From: CAYMUC01 sp964471865
GTDB taxonomy: Bacteria; Actinomycetota; Acidimicrobiia; Acidimicrobiales; Ilumatobacteraceae
NCBI GenBank assembly: GCA_964471865.1
Contig: CAYYHU010000034.1
Span: forward strand, 1 to 18,980
Reading direction: 5' to 3'
DNA: 18,980 bases
Part shown: in pieces, positions 1 to 6,215 of the stretch
Position numbering within the stretch: position 1 is the stretch's first letter
How the letters are laid out: the number at the start of each line of letters is the position of its first letter
The notes under the pieces: generated by a model
Database searches by the model: none
The model's input: only the letters and a program-made list of their open reading frames with translations
Told to the model about the DNA's origin: nothing
Made by a program: the position numbers and the translations under genes

Positions 1-855
1 GACTCCGGTCAGCGTCTACCCGGTCAGGTCGCAACAGGAGGCCTTTCCGAGGACAGTCCCACGGCATTGCTCAGCCAAGCCCGTGTGGCCGGCCCCGCCG
101 ATCCCGAGACGGCGATCGAGCTGTACGGCCGGGTTCTGGATCTCGACCCCGACAACGTCGAGGCGTTGACGTATCGAGCCTGGCTGTCGTCGTTGGTTGC
201 CGCAGCGACCGAGGCCGCCGTGGACCCCGGCCAGGCCCGCGAGGACCTCGAGCGCGCCATGGAGATCGATCCCCGATATCCCGATGCCATCTGCTTTGCG
301 GGAATTCTCGCAGTGCGTACGGGTGCGGGGGACGAGGTGGCACGAGAGCGCCTCGAGGGATGTCTCGCTGCGCGCCCACCCGCTGAGGTTCGGGGTCTGG
401 TCGAGAACGTTCTCGCGCGCCTGGAGCCTGCGTCCGAGGTGGACGCCTTGTTGGCCGAGGCTGCCGAAGCATCCACCACCGACCCGATCGCCGCCCTCGG
501 GCTCTATGACGATGTGTTGGCGATCGATCCGAACTCGGTGCCCGCACTGGTGCGACGCTCCTGGTTGTTGTGGTTGGTGTCGTCCAATGCCGATCCGGAT
601 GTGGCGGTGGTGGCCTATCGCCAATCGGTCGGTGACGTGGAACGAGCGTTGGACGTGGCGCCAGAGGACGTCGATGCGCTGTGCGTGGCGGGAATCCTGG
701 GGGCGTTCCCGCCCGGTGAGGGTTCTGATATCGATGATCCGGTCATGGTTCGGGATCGACTCGAACGCTGCCAAGCAGCGGAACCCCCCGTCGAACTCGC
801 CTCGTTCGTGGCTGACGCCCTCGACGCGGTGGATGCGGCTGAGGGCACTCCCTGA
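1..855 (+). CDS. Tetratricopeptide-repeat protein, 5' end outside the window
   Basis: The reading frame is open from base 1, so the gene very probably begins upstream; a TTG at 67 is only an internal codon that could be mistaken for a start. About 284 residues are visible, ending at TGA 853-855. The sequence shows TPR-like helices, for example AIELYGRVLDLDPDNVEAL and ALGLYDDVLAIDPNSVPAL, with the typical 'A..LY..VL.LDP....AL' spacing. The protein consists of two homologous modules of about 127 residues (starting near bases 64 and 445), each with two TPR-like units and ending in a similar 'RLE.C.AA.PP.E' stretch, so it arose by internal duplication. No signal peptide or membrane segment is visible in the part present; a membrane-bound N-terminus upstream cannot be excluded. 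Its partner is unknown, since TPRs are generic protein-binding scaffolds. It ends flush against the convergent phosphatase gene, with no intergenic base. Confidence 0.8.
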   Translation, partial: DSGQRLPGQVATGGLSEDSPTALLSQARVAGPADPETAIELYGRVLDLDPDNVEALTYRAWLSSLVAAATEAAVDPGQAREDLERAMEIDPRYPDAICFAGILAVRTGAGDEVARERLEGCLAARPPAEVRGLVENVLARLEPASEVDALLAEAAEASTTDPIAALGLYDDVLAIDPNSVPALVRRSWLLWLVSSNADPDVAVVAYRQSVGDVERALDVAPEDVDALCVAGILGAFPPGEGSDIDDPVMVRDRLERCQAAEPPVELASFVADALDAVDAAEGTP

Positions 856-1359
856 TCAGGATCGCGGGGGAGCCCACACCGTCAGGGTCCATCCGCTCAA
901 GTCGTCGTCAGTGATGATCTCGTCATCCGAGCTCGACTCATGCTCGCCTCGGTCGAGCACCCAGGTGACTCCTTTGCGCCAATCGGGTTCGGAGATGCAG
1001 GTCGCACCCCGGCGTATCACCGCAGCGATGATCTCGGGCAGGAGGTCGCCATGGGTGCACATCACCGTGCCCGCTGGCGCCGACCTCACCATCGCGATCG
1101 CGCCGGCGAGATCGGCGCCTTCGCTCAGCGCCTCGCAGTGGTGCACGTCGAGACCGAGTCGGACGCCGAGGGGTTCCAGAGTCTGGACACAGCGACGAAA
1201 CGGGCTCGACCAGAGCGCGCTGACGTGGCGGTGTTCGAGGGCGTCGGCGATCCCGTTGGCCTGGGTCTGACCCCGCTCATCGAGGGGTCTGAGGGAATCA
1301 TCACCCACCCAGCGACTGCGTTGTCCGGCAGGGGCATGACGAACGATGTACACCGTCAC
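856..1359 (-). CDS. SixA-like histidine phosphatase superfamily protein
   Basis: A 167-residue member of the histidine phosphatase (phosphoglycerate mutase-like) superfamily. The N-terminal VYIVRHA carries the catalytic RH pair (Arg7-His8), LWSSPFRRCVQTLEPL supplies the phosphate-binding arginine (about 55), and CTHGD carries the second catalytic His (103). The short length and the RHA instead of RHG motif resemble SixA phosphohistidine phosphatases, but substrates vary widely in this family and cannot be told from sequence. The start chosen is the GTG at 1359-1357, just before the conserved strand; a longer open frame to 1500 would overlap the upstream gene and adds nothing family-like. A GTG two codons later is an alternative. 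The gene lies 22 bases downstream of the zincin gene and is probably co-transcribed with it and mrp. It converges with the TPR gene. Confidence 0.8.
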   Translation of the reverse strand: MTVYIVRHAPAGQRSRWVGDDSLRPLDERGQTQANGIADALEHRHVSALWSSPFRRCVQTLEPLGVRLGLDVHHCEALSEGADLAGAIAMVRSAPAGTVMCTHGDLLPEIIAAVIRRGATCISEPDWRKGVTWVLDRGEHESSSDDEIITDDDLSGWTLTVWAPPRS

Positions 1360-1381
1360 CTGTTCATGATGGCAAAGTGAC

Positions 1382-1726
1382 CTAGGCCCATCCCAGTTCG
1401 TCGAGACGATCGTCGTCGATACCGAAATGATGCGCGAGTTCGTGCAGGACGGTGATGCGAACCTCGTCGACCACCTCATCGTGATCCCGACACATCGCAC
1501 AGATGGCCAGTCGATAGATCCAGATCACATCGGGCAGGACGCCGGAGTAGTCGCCACGCTCGGTCAGCGGCGTTCCCTCGTACAACCCCAGAAGTCCCGG
1601 GTCGTCGGGATGGCGGTCGCGGACCTGGATCACCACGTTGTCGAGCGCGGCTACGAGGTCGGGCGGTAGGAGATCGATCGCGTCGCGTACGAGGCGCTCG
1701 AAGCGGTACGGCGCGACCTCGACCAC
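1382..1726 (-). CDS. Minimal-zincin metallopeptidase family protein (PF06262-like)
   Basis: A 114-residue protein with the zinc-protease motif HELAHHFGIDDDRLDELGW near its C-terminus: His95 and His99 as zinc ligands, Glu96 as catalytic base and Asp104 as likely third ligand (HExxHxxGxxD). Size and the preceding LGLYEGTPLTERGDY segment match the small 'minimal zincin' family common in Actinomycetota. The domain covers the whole protein; there is no signal peptide, so it should be cytoplasmic. The physiological substrate of the family is not known to me. It starts at GTG 1726, 15 bases after the mrp stop codon, without a clear Shine-Dalgarno sequence, which suggests translation depends on the upstream gene. 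It ends with TAG at 1382-1384. Confidence 0.88.
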   Translation of the reverse strand: MVEVAPYRFERLVRDAIDLLPPDLVAALDNVVIQVRDRHPDDPGLLGLYEGTPLTERGDYSGVLPDVIWIYRLAICAMCRDHDEVVDEVRITVLHELAHHFGIDDDRLDELGWA

Positions 1727-1741
1727 TGCGGGGGGCTCGAC

Positions 1742-2884
1742 TCAGATGATCTTGAGGCTCGGGCTGAAGACCTTCTTGGGGCGCAGTTCGGTCGCGATCC
1801 GCTCGGCGATGTCATGGAAGGCTCGGCCCGCTGCGCTCTCGGGATCGACCGCCGCGATCGGACGGCCTTCGTCACCACCCTCACGAAGGGCTGGGACCAA
1901 GGGCAGTCGACCGAGCAACGGCACATCGAGTTCCTCGGCGAGTTCGGCACCGCCACCGGCACCGAACAGTTCGTATCGGGTCCCGTCATCGCCGGTGAAC
2001 CAGGACATGTTCTCGATGACACCCTTTACGGGCAGGTTGACCTTGGCCGCCATCGCCGCTGAGAGCCGGGCCACCTTTTGAGCCGCAGGTTGAGGGGTGG
2101 TGACCACATAGACCTCGCCGCGAGGCAGGTACTGCGACAGGCTGATCGCGATGTCTCCGGTGCCGGGAGGCATATCGACGAGCAAGAAGTCGGGCTCATC
2201 CCAAAAGACGTCGGTCAGGAACTGCTCCAGCGCCTTGTGCAGCATCGGACCCCGCCAGATCACCGCTTGGCCTTCGGGCACGAAGTATCCGATCGAGATA
2301 CAGCGAACCCCCCATGCCGAGGGCGGAACGAGCATCTGATCGATGACGACCGGGTCACGATCGGCTCCCAACATCCGAGGGATCGAGTATCCGTAGATAT
2401 CGGCGTCGACGACGCCCACCGAGTGGCCTTGAGCGGCGAGGGCCACTGCGAGATTGGTGGTGACCGAGGACTTCCCCACGCCGCCCTTGCCCGAGGAGAT
2501 CAGCAGAGGCCGGGTCCGGGAGCCGGTATCGGCGAAGGGAATGGCTCGACCTTCGGCGTGGCCATGAGCCTGGCCGCTTCCCGCCGTGGACGCCGGATCA
2601 CCATGAAGGCGCTGACGAAGTTCGGCTCGTTCTTGATCGGTCATGACGGTGAAGTCCAAAGCCACTGAGGAGACTCCATCGAGGGCTGTGACCGCAGTGG
2701 TGACCCGATTCTGGATTTCGTTGCGCAGTGGGCACCCGGCCACGGTCAGCGCCACGGTCACGGCGACGCTTCCGTCGCCGGCCACGTCGACATGTCGCAG
2801 CATGCCGAGATCCACGATCGAACGATGAAGTTCGGGATCTTCCACGGGACGGAGCGCGTCGATGACCTCGTCGGTGGTGGGCAT
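1742..2884 (-). CDS. mrp: Mrp/ApbC-family iron-sulfur cluster carrier ATPase
   Basis: A 380-residue P-loop ATPase of the Mrp/NBP35/ApbC family, which binds and transfers Fe-S clusters to apoproteins in the cytoplasm. Residues about 3-80 are a DUF59/MIP18-like domain, with Cys51 in the AGCPL loop. After a linker of about 45 residues comes the ATPase domain, with the deviant Walker A GKGGVGKSS (132-140), VVDADIYG and LLVDMPPGTGD. The family's usual C-terminal CxxC is absent: the ENMSWFTGDDGTRYELFG segment has no cysteine, which I recall also for actinobacterial homologues. The start is ATG 2884, preceded by GGGAGG at four bases' distance; the open frame runs to 3001 but crosses the divergent promoter. 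It heads the mrp-zincin-phosphatase unit and diverges from a SufR-like regulator, which fits a role in Fe-S supply. Confidence 0.92.
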   Translation of the reverse strand: MPTTDEVIDALRPVEDPELHRSIVDLGMLRHVDVAGDGSVAVTVALTVAGCPLRNEIQNRVTTAVTALDGVSSVALDFTVMTDQERAELRQRLHGDPASTAGSGQAHGHAEGRAIPFADTGSRTRPLLISSGKGGVGKSSVTTNLAVALAAQGHSVGVVDADIYGYSIPRMLGADRDPVVIDQMLVPPSAWGVRCISIGYFVPEGQAVIWRGPMLHKALEQFLTDVFWDEPDFLLVDMPPGTGDIAISLSQYLPRGEVYVVTTPQPAAQKVARLSAAMAAKVNLPVKGVIENMSWFTGDDGTRYELFGAGGGAELAEELDVPLLGRLPLVPALREGGDEGRPIAAVDPESAAGRAFHDIAERIATELRPKKVFSPSLKII

Positions 2885-2967
2885 GGTCCCTCCCGGGTTC
2901 GCGGCGGCGTCCCGAGTCATGGACCGCGACGCCAAATTTCTACTACGGCGATAGGTAGAATACCGGC
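2885..2967. promoter_or_regulatory. Divergent mrp / SufR-like promoter region with inverted repeat
   Basis: The 83 bases between the two divergent genes contain an inverted repeat TTCTAC (2938-2943) and GTAGAA (2955-2960), separated by 11 bases (centre-to-centre distance 17). The right half overlaps TAGAAT (2956-2961), a good -10 hexamer whose predicted start site falls on the regulator's GTG at 2968, so that mRNA would be leaderless. On the opposite strand TATTCT (2962-2957) is a -10 candidate for mrp, giving an untranslated leader of about 66 bases that carries its Shine-Dalgarno sequence. No convincing -35 is visible. The placement suggests that the regulator binds here and controls both directions. 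The hexamers and repeat are seen directly; the operator role is inference. Confidence 0.6.
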
Positions 2968-3699
2968 GTGACGCAGAACCCACCCAGTGCGGATCTCGCA
3001 CCCGGGGCTTTCACCGCCACGGTGTCGGCAATCACCTCCGCCTTTGGCGATCCGACCCGACGCGGGGTCTACCTGTTCGTTCGGGAACGTCCCGAAGGTG
3101 TGACCGCCGCCCAGGTCGCTGAGCAATTCGGGGTGCATCCCAATGTGGCGCGCCATCATCTCGACAAGTTGGCCGCAGGCGGATACGTCGAAGTCGCCGT
3201 CCAGCGCAGCGAAGGCGCCGGAGCGGGACGTCCCTCGAAGCATTACCGGGTCAGCGACGCCCCCTCCCCGCTCGAGGCTCCGGTCCGTGCCGATGATCTC
3301 GTGTTGACCCTGCTCGGGCGGGCGCTCGAACGCCTGAGTCGAGCCGATGCCGAGGCTCTGGCTGAAGAAGTCGGCTACGAGTACGGCGAGGCTCTCGCAG
3401 CGGGGCTCGCAGGTACCGATACTGCGAGTGGTCAGAAATCTCTGCGAGCGGCGCTCCAGACCGTCGCAGATGCGCTCACGGCCCATGGCTTCGCGGCTCA
3501 TGCCGAAGGCCGCAACGACCAGTTGCGCATCATCAATCAGCACTGTCCCTTCGGCGACGTGGCCATCGACCATCCCGTCATCTGCGCCGTGGATCGGGGC
3601 ATGGTGCGAGGGATGTTGTCGCGTCTCTACGGTGCTGCCGAGGTGAGCACTCAGGCCTCGCGACCCCAGGGTGACGCCTTCTGCGCCACGGCGGTCTGA
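2968..3699 (+). CDS. Winged-helix transcriptional regulator with SufR-like cysteine cluster
   Basis: A 243-residue regulator. Residues about 24-80 form an ArsR/MarR-like winged helix (AFGDPTRRGVYLFV, then AAQVAEQFGVHPNVARHHLDKL as the helix-turn-helix, then the GAGRPSKHYRV wing). The C-terminal half contains three cysteines, Cys193 (HCPF), Cys206 (VICAVD) and Cys239 (FCATAV), with a C-x12-C spacing that resembles the Fe-S-binding motif of SufR repressors. Many such proteins sense Fe-S status and repress suf genes or themselves; here the regulated neighbour would be mrp, an Fe-S carrier. The start is GTG 2968, lying 6 bases after a -10 hexamer and without a Shine-Dalgarno sequence, consistent with a leaderless transcript. 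Direct evidence for a cluster is lacking; zinc or redox sensing through the same cysteines is an alternative. Confidence 0.82.
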   Translation: MTQNPPSADLAPGAFTATVSAITSAFGDPTRRGVYLFVRERPEGVTAAQVAEQFGVHPNVARHHLDKLAAGGYVEVAVQRSEGAGAGRPSKHYRVSDAPSPLEAPVRADDLVLTLLGRALERLSRADAEALAEEVGYEYGEALAAGLAGTDTASGQKSLRAALQTVADALTAHGFAAHAEGRNDQLRIINQHCPFGDVAIDHPVICAVDRGMVRGMLSRLYGAAEVSTQASRPQGDAFCATAV

Positions 3700-3704
3700 G
3701 GACC

Positions 3705-3720
3705 CGAGGTCGGGACCTCG
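3705..3720 (+). terminator. Candidate hairpin after the SufR-like gene
   Basis: CGAGGT / ACCTCG form a perfect 6-bp stem with a CGGG loop, starting five bases after the TGA at 3697-3699. No T-run follows, so this would be a hairpin-only terminator of the kind proposed for actinobacteria, or simply a structural element protecting the 3' end. Confidence 0.4.
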
Positions 3721-3751
3721 CCCGAGCATGTCGAGTCCCCATGAGGGCCGG

Positions 3752-3757
3752 TAGGGT
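3752..3757 (+). promoter_or_regulatory. Possible -10 element for the DUF3107-ArsA-kinase unit
   Basis: TAGGGT fits the actinobacterial TANNNT -10 pattern and would give a start near 3764 and a leader of about 44 bases containing the GGAAGGAG ribosome site at 3796-3803. The region 17 bases upstream has no good -35. The same hexamer occurs upstream of the phosphodiesterase gene at 8368-8373. Confidence 0.3.
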
Positions 3758-3807
3758 CAAGAGCCGATCCCTCGAACCGCCCGCTGCGGGCATATGGAAG
3801 GAGCACC

Positions 3808-4038
3808 GTGGACGTGCGAATCGGCGTGACCCAGGCACCTCGAGAAATCTCGCTCGAGTTGTCCGAGGACGACCATGACGCCACTGTGGCCGCGGTCGAG
3901 GCGGCGCTCGCTGGAGCTGTCGATGTGCTCTGGTTGACCGACCGTAAGGGTCGGCGAGTGGCGATCCCCTCAGCCAAGATCGCCTATGTCGACATCGGTC
4001 CCGACGGTTCGGGACGGCGCATCGGTTTCGGTTCCTGA
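3808..4038 (+). CDS. DUF3107 family small protein
   Basis: A 76-residue protein of the DUF3107 family, which is characteristic of Actinomycetota: the start VRIGVTQAPREISLEL, the central LTDRKGRRVAIPSAKIAYVDIG and the short length all match. Its function is unknown; the predicted fold is small alpha/beta with no membrane segment. The GTG at 3808 is the start because the strong ribosome site GGAAGGAG (3796-3803) precedes it by four bases. It is the first gene of a tight unit with two ArsA-like ATPases and a sensor kinase. The next gene apparently starts 15 bases after its stop and in the same reading frame, so the two are in effect separated by one in-frame TGA (4036-4038) and a short linker. 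Confidence 0.88.
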   Translation: MDVRIGVTQAPREISLELSEDDHDATVAAVEAALAGAVDVLWLTDRKGRRVAIPSAKIAYVDIGPDGSGRRIGFGS

Positions 4039-4053
4039 GTCGGTGGTCGGACC

Positions 4054-5016
4054 CTGACCGGGCTGCTCGATCGGGGTCTGCTCTTCGTCACCGGGAAGGG
4101 TGGAGTCGGTAAGACCACCGTGGCTGCAGCACTCGCGATGTGTGCCGCCCAACGCGGCCAACGGGTTCTCGCCGTGGAAATCGACACTGCCGGAGCGCTG
4201 GGCGCCACCTTGGAGGTGGCGCCTTTCGGTTTCGATCCTGTCGTGGTCGGAGACGGAATCGAAGCCTTGGCCATCGATACCGAAAGCGCGCTCGCGGAGT
4301 ATCTGCGCTTGTTCGTGCGGATCCCCTTTGTCGGGCGTATCGGACCTGTGGCGCGTCTGTTCGATTACGTCGCTCAGGCCGCTCCCGGGGTGCGTGAGAT
4401 CCTCACCCTGGGCAAGATCTGCCATGAGGCTCGCACCGGTCCGTGGGATCTGATCGTGGTGGATGCCCCTGCGACGGGCCATGTGGTGGAACACCTCACC
4501 GCCCCCCAGGTGATCGGTGAACTGGTTCGAGTCGGGATGGTGCGGGACCAGACAGCCTGGATGCGCGAGATCATCGAGGATCCGTCACGCACCGGGGTCG
4601 TGATCGTCACGACCCCCGAAGAGACGCCGGTCAACGAAACCCTCGAGTTGTGGCATCGATGGCATCACGAAACCGATGTGGACGTGGCCGGGGTCGTGGC
4701 GAACCGAGTGGCGGGGGAGCCGTTCGCTCCCCGTGAACACGACCTCGTGCAACGACTGGAGAACCCTGAGGTCGCGTCGGCGTTGAGGGAGCGGATTGGA
4801 CCGGGACTGGACGCGATCCTCGCCGCAGGCCACCTCGCAGCCACCAGACGTCGCACCGCCATGGGGCATCTGTCTCGGCTTCGCCACGAACTGCCCCCGG
4901 ACGAGCCCCCCGTTCTCATTCCCGAGATCCGCGAGGTCGCCTCGACCCGGCGACTCGTCGTCGAGATGGCTCGACGCCTCGGTGACGAACTCGATGTGGA
5001 GGTACCACACCCGTGA
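4054..5016 (+). CDS. ArsA/Get3-like P-loop ATPase, first of a tandem pair (apparent CTG start)
   Basis: About 320 residues. LLFVTGKGGVGKTT is the deviant Walker A of the ArsA/Get3 branch, with the signature lysine (Lys15) and the P-loop lysine (Lys20). DLIVVDAPATGHVVEHL corresponds to the family's D-[TA]-[AP]-[PA]-TGH switch/signal motif. There is no ATG, GTG or TTG in frame between the DUF3107 stop (4036-4038) and the P-loop; the first such codon, GTG 4120, would delete the Walker A. The most plausible starts are CTG at 4054 or 4063, with a weak GGTGGT upstream. It overlaps the second ATPase by four bases (GTGA). ArsB, ArsC or arsenite regulators are absent, so arsenite export is not indicated. 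The closest arrangement I know is the M. tuberculosis Rv3679/Rv3680 heterodimer. Confidence 0.85.
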   Translation: MTGLLDRGLLFVTGKGGVGKTTVAAALAMCAAQRGQRVLAVEIDTAGALGATLEVAPFGFDPVVVGDGIEALAIDTESALAEYLRLFVRIPFVGRIGPVARLFDYVAQAAPGVREILTLGKICHEARTGPWDLIVVDAPATGHVVEHLTAPQVIGELVRVGMVRDQTAWMREIIEDPSRTGVVIVTTPEETPVNETLELWHRWHHETDVDVAGVVANRVAGEPFAPREHDLVQRLENPEVASALRERIGPGLDAILAAGHLAATRRRTAMGHLSRLRHELPPDEPPVLIPEIREVASTRRLVVEMARRLGDELDVEVPHP

Positions 5017-6215
5017 CCTCCCGCCACCCCGAGACGATGGCTGAACTCGTCGCCGCGCGTGAGGTGCTCATCGTGACCGGCGCGGGGGGTGTCGGCAAGA
5101 CCACGATGGCCGCAGCCCTGGCGCTCGAGGCGGCTCGTCGCCGTGAGGGGCGGGTGCTCGTGATCACCGTGGATCCGGCCCGCCGGCTCGCCGACGCGCT
5201 CGGGGTGGATCACATCGGACACGGTGCCACCCGGATCGAGGCGCCGGATCTAATCGGCGAGGACGCCCGAGGTGAGCTCTGGGCGGCGATGCTCGATGCT
5301 CGGGCCGGATGGGATGCCCTGGTGCAGTTGCATGCCCCCGATGACGACACTCGTGACCGGCTCGTGTCGAATCCTCTCTATCGAGACGTCACCGGGCGCT
5401 TTGTGCATTCCCATGAGTACCTCGCGATGGAACGGCTCCACGAACTCCATTCGAGTGGCGTCTATGACCTGATCGTGGTCGACACCCCGCCATCGGCTCA
5501 TGCCGTGGATGTGATCGACGCGCCAGCTCGCATGATCGAGTTCTTCGAGAGCCGCTGGTTGAACTGGTTGACGGCCCCGTCGCGGTCGCGGGTGGTCGGG
5601 CTCGTGGCGCGCCCGTTCTATCAGGTGCTCGAGCGGGTCCTCGGACCCCGATTCGGTGAGGACCTCGCAGAGATGTTCGGCCTGTTGGACCGACTGCGAC
5701 CCGGATTCGTGGCCCGGGCGCGCGAGGTGGCGCGCCTGGTGGCGTCATCGGCGACGGGCATCGTGGTGGTGACCACCAGCGAGACCACCGCCATGGTCGA
5801 AGTCGATTCGCTGATGCGAGAGCTCACCACTCGCCACCTCGAGATCGCAGGCGCGGTCCTCAACCGGGTCATGCCCGCAGAGATCGTCACCGACTCGGGG
5901 TCGAGCAGTGCTCGAGCGCTCGGTGAACTCCTCGAACGCACGAGCGATCTCGAGGATCTGGCGGCTGGCTGGGGTGAGGAGGAAGCCGTGGTGCGCACCA
6001 CCTTGGCACGCCTCGGGGAGCGCTTCGCAGATGTCGAAGCACTCCACCGGCGCGACCAGGCCAGCGTGGCGGTGCTCGAGGCGGCCACCCCTGTCGTGAC
6101 CTGTGTGGAGTTGTTCGATGTCGACATCGCCGACCTCTCTACGCTGAGCCGAGTGGGCTCCACGCTGTGGGCAGGGGTCGCGGATCGGCCAGACTGGTCG
6201 CCTCAGGAGGAATGA
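5013..6215 (+). CDS. ArsA/Get3-like P-loop ATPase, second of a tandem pair
   Basis: A 400-residue ATPase. VLIVTGAGGVGKTT (about 18-31) is a Walker A in which the signature lysine position is Ala, unlike its partner. ITVDPARRLADALG is the family's A'-type motif after strand 2, and DLIVVDTPPSAHAVDVIDAP the switch II/DTAP-like region. The middle part (about 180-235) is helical and rich in aromatic and Arg residues, as in the client-binding region of ArsA/Get3 proteins. Start GTG 5013 overlaps the upstream stop in the sequence GTGA, so the two proteins are translationally coupled and probably made in equal amounts, as expected for a heterodimer in which only one subunit has the signature lysine. 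Its stop overlaps the start of the sensor kinase. Client or ligand unknown. Confidence 0.88.
   Translation: MTSRHPETMAELVAAREVLIVTGAGGVGKTTMAAALALEAARRREGRVLVITVDPARRLADALGVDHIGHGATRIEAPDLIGEDARGELWAAMLDARAGWDALVQLHAPDDDTRDRLVSNPLYRDVTGRFVHSHEYLAMERLHELHSSGVYDLIVVDTPPSAHAVDVIDAPARMIEFFESRWLNWLTAPSRSRVVGLVARPFYQVLERVLGPRFGEDLAEMFGLLDRLRPGFVARAREVARLVASSATGIVVVTTSETTAMVEVDSLMRELTTRHLEIAGAVLNRVMPAEIVTDSGSSSARALGELLERTSDLEDLAAGWGEEEAVVRTTLARLGERFADVEALHRRDQASVAVLEAATPVVTCVELFDVDIADLSTLSRVGSTLWAGVADRPDWSPQEE

Noticed and set aside
2917..3729. Minus-strand open frame opposite the SufR-like regulator
   Set aside because: It overlaps the divergent promoter and the regulator, whose winged-helix and cysteine motifs are clear.
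4054..6215. Arsenite export system based on ArsA-like ATPases
   Set aside because: No arsB, arsC, arsD or ArsR-type arsenic operon is present; the neighbourhood (DUF3107, sensor kinase) fits the mycobacterial-type ATPase pair instead.
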